Shown here: positions 57,667-64,000 of the stretch, piece after piece
How positions within the stretch are numbered: the first letter of the stretch is position 1
Layout of the letters: each line of letters opens with the position of its first letter
Origin: Calamus simplicifolius
Lineage: Eukaryota; Streptophyta; Magnoliopsida; Arecales; Arecaceae
Assembly: GCA_900491605.1 (NCBI GenBank)
Contig: UESW01005048.1
Coordinates: 285,909-349,908 of the forward strand
Direction of reading: 5' to 3'
Length of the DNA stretch: 64,000 nt
Notes under the pieces: generated by a model
The model's input: only the letters and a program-made list of their open reading frames with translations
Told to the model about the DNA's origin: nothing
Database searches by the model: none
Program-made: the position numbers and the translations under genes

Positions 57667-60500
57667 CACTACAAGAAAATACTGAAATAGCGATACAGAG
57701 ATTGCATCGCTAAATTGCGATCAAATTGCGATGCCTTAGCGACAACAAAAAAATAGCGACGCATTTAGCGACTCCAGAAACATGAGTCGCTATTTAGCGA
57801 CTCAATAGCGACGCAAAAAACTAAAAAATTAAAAAAATTTCATTAATTTAGCGACGCAACAATTGCGTCGCTAAATAGCGATGCATAGCTCAAAAAATTA
57901 AAAAATATTAAATTTTAATTTAGCGACGCAAATAGTTCTCGCTATTTAAAAAAAATTAATATTTATAAAATAAAATTATGAAATAAAAATATTGCGACGC
58001 ATTTCATTGCATTGCAATATTTTTTAAAAATTAATTATATTAATTAGCAATGCATTAGCGACATAATAAACCAGAAAATTAAAAAATAATAATTTTTATT
58101 TTGCGACGCAAGTATTGCATCGTAATTTTTTTAAAAAAATAAAACATTGCGATGCAACTAGGTGCATCGCAATTATTTAAGAAAAATTAATTTTTATAAA
58201 ATATAATTATGAAATAAAAATATTGCAACGTAACTCAGTGCATCGCCATTTTTTTAAAAAAATTTATTTACGTTAAATAGCGACGCATTAGCGACGCAAT
58301 AAACCAAAAAAATTAATTTTTAATTTAGCGACACAAATAATGCGTCGCAATTTTTTTAAAAAATAAATTTTATAAAATATAATTAAAAAATAAAAAATTA
58401 AAAATAAAACATTGCGATGCAATGAAATGCGTCGTAATTATTTTTAAAAAAATAATTTTGTTACATGCATCAAATCGATCATCGCCGATCGAGATCATGG
58501 CTTGGATCAATCGCAACCGTCGGATCGTCGCCGATCGGATTGATCGCAACGGTCCGAGATCGATCGTCGCTGATCGGATCATGCTTGGATCGATTGCAAC
58601 TGTCGGATCGTCGCCGATCGGATTGATCGCAACGTCCAAGATCGATCATCGCCGATTGGGATCATGGCTTGGATCGATCGCAACCGTCGAATCATCGCCA
58701 ATCGGATTGATCGTAACGGTCCGAGATCGATCGTCGCCGATTGGGATTGTGGCTTGGATCGATCGCAACCGTCGGATTGTCTTCGATTGGATTGATTGCA
58801 ACGGTCCGAGATTGATCATCGCCGATCGGGATCATGGTTTGGATCGATCGCAACCGTCGGATCATCGCCGATCGGACATATCGCAACGGTCCGAGATCAA
58901 TCGTCGCCGATCGGGATCATGGCTTGGATCGATCGCAACCATCGGATCATCGTCGATCGAATTGATCGCAACGGTCCGAGATTAATCGTCGCCGATCGGG
59001 ATCATGGCTTGGATCGATCATAACTGTCGGATCATCACCGATCAGATTGATCGCAAAGGTCCGATATCGATCGTTGCCGATCGGAATCATGGCTTGGATC
59101 GATCGCAACCGTTGGATTGTCGCCGATCAGATTGATCGCAACGGTCCGATATCGATCGTCACCGATCGGGATCATGGCTTGGATCCATCGCAACCGTTGG
59201 ATCGTCGCCGATCAGATTGATCACAATGGTCCGAGATCGATCGTCGCCGATCGAGATCATAGCTTGGATCGATCGCAACCGTCGGATCGTCGCCGATCGG
59301 ATTGATCACAACGGTCCGAGATCGATCGTCACCGATCGGGATCATGGCTTGGATCGATCGCAACCGTCGGATCGTCGCCGATCGGATCGATCGCAACGGT
59401 CCGAGATCGATCATCGCCGATCGGGATCATGGTTTGGATCGATCGCAACCGTTGGATCGTCGCCAATCGGATTGATCGCAATGGTCTGAGATCGATCATC
59501 GCCGATCGGGATCATGGCTTGGATCGATCGAAACCGTTGGATCGTTGCCGATCGGATTGATCGCAACGGTCCAAGATCGCAATAAACTAGAAAATTTAAA
59601 TAATTAATTTTTAATTTAGCGACGCAAGTATTGCATCATAATTTTTTTTAAAAAATAAATGTTATAAAAAAAATTAAAAATAAAATATTGCGATGCAACC
59701 AGGTGCATCGCAATTATTTTTAGAAAAATTAATTTTTATAAAATATAATTATCAAATAAAAATATTGCAACGCAAATCAATGCGTCATAATTTTTTAAAA
59801 AATAAATTATGTTAAATAGCGATGCAATAAAAAAAATTAAAAAAAATTAATTTTTAATTTAGCGATGCAAGTATTGCATCACAATATTTTTAAAAAATAA
59901 ATATTATAAAAAAATTAAAAATGAAACATTGCGACACAACCAGGTGTGTCACAATTATTTTAGAAAAATAATTTTTATAAAATATAATTATCAAATAAAA
60001 GTATTGCGACACAATTAGGGCATCGTAATTTTTTTAAAAAAATAAATTATGTTAAATAGCGACGCATTAACGATGCAATAAACCAGAAAATAAAAAAAAT
60101 TAATTTTTAATTTAGCGACGCAAGTATTGTGTCATAATTTTTTTTTAAAAAATAAACGTTATAAAAAAATTAAAAATAAACATTGCACGTAACCAGGTGC
60201 ATCGCAATAATTTTTAGAAAAATTAATTTTTAAAAATAATTATCAAATAAAATTATTGCGATGCATTAGCAACGAATTTTTTCAGAAAATAAAAAAAATT
60301 TCCGTCGGTCATTGCCGCCAAATTAGTGACACATTAGCGACGCAATTATTTGCGTCGCTAATTTTCTTAGAAAATAAAAAAAAATTTACCGCCGACCAAA
60401 TTAGCGACGGTTTAGCGACGTATAATTACATCGCTAATCCATAATAAATTTAAAAAAATTAGCGAGGGATTAGCGATGCAAAATTGCGTCGCTAATCCCT
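57667..60500. mobile_element. CACTA (En/Spm-type) transposon, left part
   Basis: Begins CACTACAAGAAAATACTG at 57667, the canonical plant CACTA terminus. It is followed by dozens of subterminal motifs TTAGCGACGCA / TGCGTCGCTAA in both orientations to about 60500. It interrupts the antisense ORF of element 3. A matching right terminus (TTCTTGTAGTG) is not in the window. No transposase domain is visible; a possible TATA (TATATAAC) at about 60502-60509 leads into the GC-rich region beyond. Confidence 0.85.
58466..59578. repeat. GATC-dense ~84-bp satellite inside the CACTA element
   Basis: About 13 tandem units. Each contains 'atcatggcttggatcgatcg', 'caaccgtcggatcgtcgccg' and 'gattgatcgcaacggtccga'. 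GATC occurs many times per unit. The sharp GC rise relative to the AT-rich subterminal flanks is obvious. The period is 28 codons, so frames stay open on both strands without being genes. Confidence 0.93.
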
Positions 60501-61000
60501 AATATATAACTTGAGTCACGCCCGGCCCGCCCGGCCCGCCCGGCCTCTTCTTCTTCCTCTTCTTGCTCTAACTCGCCGTCCCCTCCTCCGGCTGCCCCCT
60601 CCCCCGGTGCTAGGAATCCACCGGCGGCGCCCCCCCCCCGGTGCAAGGAACCCCCGGCGGCATCCCCAATTTAGCAAGGTAAGCCCCCTCCTCCCCTCCC
60701 CCCGGTATCCCCGATTTAGCGAGGTAAGCCCCCCCTTCCCCTCCCCCCCCCCCACCCTCCCGTTTCCGGCCAAGGCCGTGGCCATGGCCGGAGACGACGG
60801 CCACGGCCGTGTCCATGGCTAGAGACGACGGCCACGGCCGTGGCCATGGCCGGCGGTGGCCTGGCCACAGTGGCCAAGCCACCATTTTTTTTAAAAAAAA
60901 AAGGGACCGGGGTGGGGTTTTTCCCCCACCCTTACCGTCTTCGGCCACGGCCACAGTTGTGGCCAGCGGTGGCCCGGCCACGGTGGCTAGGCCACCGTTT
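60501..61000. other. GC-rich segment of uncertain origin
   Basis: Starts with 'cggcccgccc' triplets, then C-rich stretches with two 'atttagc(a/g)aggtaagcccc' donor-like repeats and duplicated palindromic 'ggccacggccgtggcc' blocks with T/A-rich inserts. It could be the 5' part of the CACTA transposase gene or the end of the Tekay-like LTR. No protein family is recognisable. Confidence 0.4.
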
Positions 61001-61824
61001 TTAAAAAAAAAAACTGTCGCGGCCAGGCCTCCCCTCTCATTCTCTCTCTCTAATTTCTCTCATGATTCTCCTTCCTCACTCACGATCCGCCGCGGCACAT
61101 TACTGTGCCAGCGGCATGGCCAGCCACCATGGCCGGCTGGGCCTCCATCGGATGAACGTCCGGCGCCGATGGAGGTCACCGACCACCGCCCAGCCCGGCG
61201 AGGCGACGGGCACACCGCTGGGCCTAAACCAAGGGTCGAACCGGTTGCACGTCCGTCCCAGGCTTTCTTTCTCTCTCATCTCTGATCCCCCCTCTCTCTC
61301 TCTTGCTTTCGGCACCCCACCGGATGCCATCCCCGATGCCGGTGGGGCGTCGGCCAAAGCTCAGGCCCGGAGAGGCGCGGCATGCTGCCGGGCCTAAACC
61401 AAAACCAGCACAGAGAAAGACGTCGTGTCTCCCCTGCGCTCGATTTCTTCTCTCTCTCTTCCTCTGACTTTCTCTCTTTCTCCCTCCCAGGCATGGACAG
61501 GGAGACTTACCAGGAGCAAACGGGCGCACGATGATGATGGAAAGGAGGCGTTCAAGGATGATGGGAAGGAGGCGTTCGCGTGATCCTTTAAAGGCAACGC
61601 AAACTCCTCAAATCAAGGGATTTGGGACTCCGTTAGTTACGGATATTTAAAAATATAATCGCGTTATCCATTCCAGGAATATCACGATTAAGTTTCGCGA
61701 TTAGGTAATCATATCCCGAGGGTTTGAAATTCAAACACCTTGCACAACTGCAGGAGTCCCTGGAGTCAATCGTTCCGATCTCACGATCAATTCTCACGAG
61801 CAGTTAACGAAATCCGGGATTACA
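61001..61824 (-). mobile_element. 3' LTR of a Tekay/Del-like gypsy element (left end undefined)
   Basis: On the minus strand it begins TGTAATCCCGGATTTCG at 61824, right after a polypurine tract. TATA-like TTTAAAGG near 61585. Two related segments, each ending 'gggcctaaacca' (about 61185-61238 and 61363-61404), form an internal repeat. The left boundary with the GC-rich block is not resolvable by eye. Confidence 0.6.
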
Positions 61825-61850
61825 TTCTCCCCTCCTTATAAAAATTTCGG
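61825..61850 (-). other. Polypurine tract of the Tekay/Del-like element
   Basis: Minus strand ataaggaggggagaa immediately upstream of TGTAATCCCGG, preceded by 'ttcgaggccgaaattttt', as in Del/Tekay elements. Confidence 0.8.
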
Positions 61851-61942
61851 CCTCGAAATTGATAACTTTTATTAGAGAAAATTAAAGGTCCAAATTTCTC
61901 ACACAATCAACTAAGTCTACAAAGTTTTCAATCATTAACTAT

Positions 61943-64000
61943 TTAAGATACAAATAGTCGTGGATACTTTTCTTTCATTTCTTCCTCCAGTTCCCAAGTA
62001 GCCTCCCTCTCAGAATGATTACTCCATTGCACCTTGACATAGGGAATGGTACGCCGTCTTAGAACTTGATCTTTGCGGTCTACGATACGCAAAGGATGCT
62101 CCTCATATGATAAATCTTTCCTCAACTGTATAGGCTCATATGCTATGACATGGCTGGGGTCAGAGATATACTTCCTCAGCATAGATACATGAAAAACATT
62201 GTGTACCCCAGATAGAATCGGAGGCAGTGCCAGGCTGTAAGCAACCTCTCCAACTCTGCTCAAGATCTCAAAAGGTCCAATATAACGTGGACTCAGCTTT
62301 CCTTTAATCCCAAATCTCATCACATCTTTGGTTGGTGATACCCTTAAGAAGACATGATCCCCAACCTGGAATTCCAATTCCCTTCTTCTGACATCAGCAT
62401 AGCTCTTTTGCCTGCTCTGAGCTGTACGAAGACGCTCCCTGATCAAATGCACCTTATCTACTGTTTGCTGAATCAGCTCAGGGCCTAGCAATTTCCTTTC
62501 CCCCACGTCATCCCAACATATAGGAGATCTGCACCTCCTACCATACAGAGCTTCAAATGGAGCCATCTGGATGCTGGCTTGGTAACTATTATTATATGCA
62601 AACTCCACCAAAGGTAAGTGGTTATCCCAAGCTCCACCCAAGTCCATCACACAGGCTCGCAACATGTCCTCCAGAATCTGTATGGTCCTCTCTGATTGTC
62701 CATCTGACTGGGGATGATAGGCTGTACTGAAGTTTAGTTTGGTTCCCATGGCCTTATGAAGACTCTTCCAAAACTGGGACACAAACCTGGTATCTCTATC
62801 TGATACAATAGATACCGGAACACCATGGAGTCTCACGATCTGCTCAATATACAAATTAGCCAATCTTTCACTAGAGACCCCAACTCTGAAAGGTAGGAAA
62901 TGAGCTGATTTTGTTAGTCTGTCCACAATGACCCAAACTGCATCGTTGCTCTTAGGAGTTTTGGGCAGACCAGTCACAAAGTCCATTGTAATCTTTTCCC
63001 ATTTCCACTGTGGAATCATCAGAGACTGAAGAGGTCCCGCAGGCCTTTGATGCTCGGCTTTCACTTGCTGACACACCAAGCACTTGGCCACATACTGAGC
63101 AATCTCCCTTTCATGCCTTTCCACCAAAAATTTTCCTTTAAGTCTCTGTACATCTTAGTGCCACCTGGATGCACAGTATAGGGAGAGTAGTGAGCCTCTT
63201 CAAAATTTCAGCCTTTAGCTCTTCACTGTTTGGCACACAAAGTCTTCCTTCAAATTTCAGGGATCCATCCTCCATTATATAAAATTCATTCTGAACTCCT
63301 GATTGTACACTTCTTTAATCCTTTGTAGATCTGGATCTTCCATCTGGGAGGACTTGATTCTGTCAACTAAGGTCGGCTGGAGTACAAGTGCTGCAACAAG
63401 TCCATCAGACTGCTGTACTCTCAGACCAACCTCCCACTTCTCCAGATCTCTCAATACGTGAGGCTGGGAGGTAATCATAGCAGCTAACTCAGAAGAGGAT
63501 TTTCTGCTCAAGGCATCAGCTACTACATTGGCCTTCCCAGGATGATACTGTAGATTCAGGTCATAATCCTTCAATAGTTCCAACCACCTCCTCTGCCTTA
63601 AATTCAGCTCCTTCTGTGTGAAGATGTATTTTAGACTCTTATGATCTGTATACACATCACACGACACTCCATATAGATAATGCCGCCAAATCTTCAGAGC
63701 AAAAACCACAGCAGCCAATTCCAGGTCATGAGTAGGATAATTTGCTCATAAGGTTTCAGTTGTCTGGAGGCATAAGCTATCACTCTTTCATTCTGCATCA
63801 AAACATCCCAATCCTTTTCGAGAGGCATCAGTGTATATAGTAAAACCTTCAGATCCTGTTGGAAGAACAAGAATGGGAGCTGACACCAGGCGCTGCTTTA
63901 ACTCCTGGAAACTTTCCTCACACTCACTGTCCAGTCAAACTTCACTCGCTTTTGGGTTAAGCGAGTTAGGGGTAGAGCAATGCGAGAGAAAATTCTCCAC
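61943..64000 (-). pseudogene. Tekay/Del-like gypsy pol: RNase H, integrase, chromodomain
   Basis: Reading leftward. The end of RT/RNase H at 64000-63275 has IYTDASRKGLGC, ASRQLKPYEQ, AVVFALKIWRHYLYG and HKSLKYIFTQKELNLRQRRW. Then an HHCC linker region (PGGTKMYRDL, CLVCQQVKAEHQ). Integrase core in the 394-codon open frame 63127-61943: ITMDFVTGLP, VSDRDTRFVSQFW and TAYHPQSDGQSERT. The end has GPFEILSRVGEVAYSLALPP and a chromodomain-like VKVQWSNHSEREATWELEEE. Frameshifts at about 63125, 63745 and 63800 break the polyprotein. The chromodomain places it among chromoviruses. The element runs off the right edge. Confidence 0.93.

Noticed and set aside
58422..59489. Open frames of 60-187 codons with Asp/Arg/Ile repeats
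   Set aside because: Products of the ~84-bp satellite (28-codon period), open on both strands; no start context or family.
60511..61397. GC-rich overlapping frames on both strands
   Set aside because: Driven by C/G-rich repeats and palindromes; no conserved motif. Possibly CACTA or LTR sequence, but not supportable as a gene.
1..64000. CRISPR arrays, bacterial operons, tRNA or rRNA genes
   Set aside because: The tandem arrays lack unique spacers and the gene content is plant nuclear; no cloverleaf or rRNA core sequence was recognised by eye, though a tRNA scan was not possible.

Overview
This is a stretch of nuclear DNA from a flowering plant. The evidence is a spliced S-type anion channel gene, an ankyrin-repeat gene of the plant ITN1/ACD6-like type, and a dense load of plant-type LTR retrotransposons (Copia; Ty3/gypsy Tat and Tekay/Del-like), CACTA and MULE-type DNA transposons. 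The GC-rich, nested style suggests a monocot, but the species cannot be named from the sequence alone. I saw no bacterial, organellar, rRNA, tRNA or CRISPR feature.

Layout. 1-3.8 kb: 3' end of a plus-strand Tat gypsy element (end of integrase, hypervariable 3' repeats, an antisense ORF, polypurine tract, start of the 3' LTR), cut by a minus-strand LINE fragment (3.8-4.2 kb). 4.3-9.2 kb: promoter, tandemly duplicated 5' leader and five coding exons of a SLAH2/3-like anion channel, with a 1-bp frameshift in exon 3. 9.4-14.3 kb: a short solo LTR in the gene's 3' flank, itself split by a full Copia element with ~246-bp LTRs. 15.5-29.3 kb: a complete 13.7-kb minus-strand Tat element with CTCCC target duplications, minisatellite-filled LTRs, gag-pol with two RNase H domains, a ~141-bp tandem array and a spliced antisense ORF. 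30.5-37.4 kb: a complete but degenerate Copia element flanked by ACCAA duplications.

37.4-50 kb: AT-rich intergenic DNA with a possible solo LTR, a CACTA-like end, a MULE-type MITE and a two-copy duplication of the upstream region of the ankyrin gene. 50.1-51.2 kb: ankyrin-repeat gene broken in its coding sequence by a 492-bp solo LTR with a perfect CGTAA duplication, and truncated downstream. 51.8-52.5 kb: a second MULE-type MITE with a 9-bp duplication. 54.5-55.1 kb: a second copy of the SLAH promoter and leader with no channel exons after it. 55.9-57.7 kb: a third, minus-strand Tat-type LTR with the start of its antisense ORF, cut by a CACTA transposon (57.67 kb onward) that carries a GATC-dense ~84-bp satellite. 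61-64 kb: LTR and degenerate pol of a minus-strand Tekay/Del-like gypsy element.

The most unusual theme is the antisense ORF. Three different Tat-type elements each carry, between pol and the 3' LTR and on the opposite strand, a gene related to the Transposase_28 ('putative gypsy type transposon') family. The two long copies share a C-terminal coiled coil, a conserved tail motif and a conserved intron position. Antisense ORFs in Tat-lineage elements are known (for example Grande), but their function is not.
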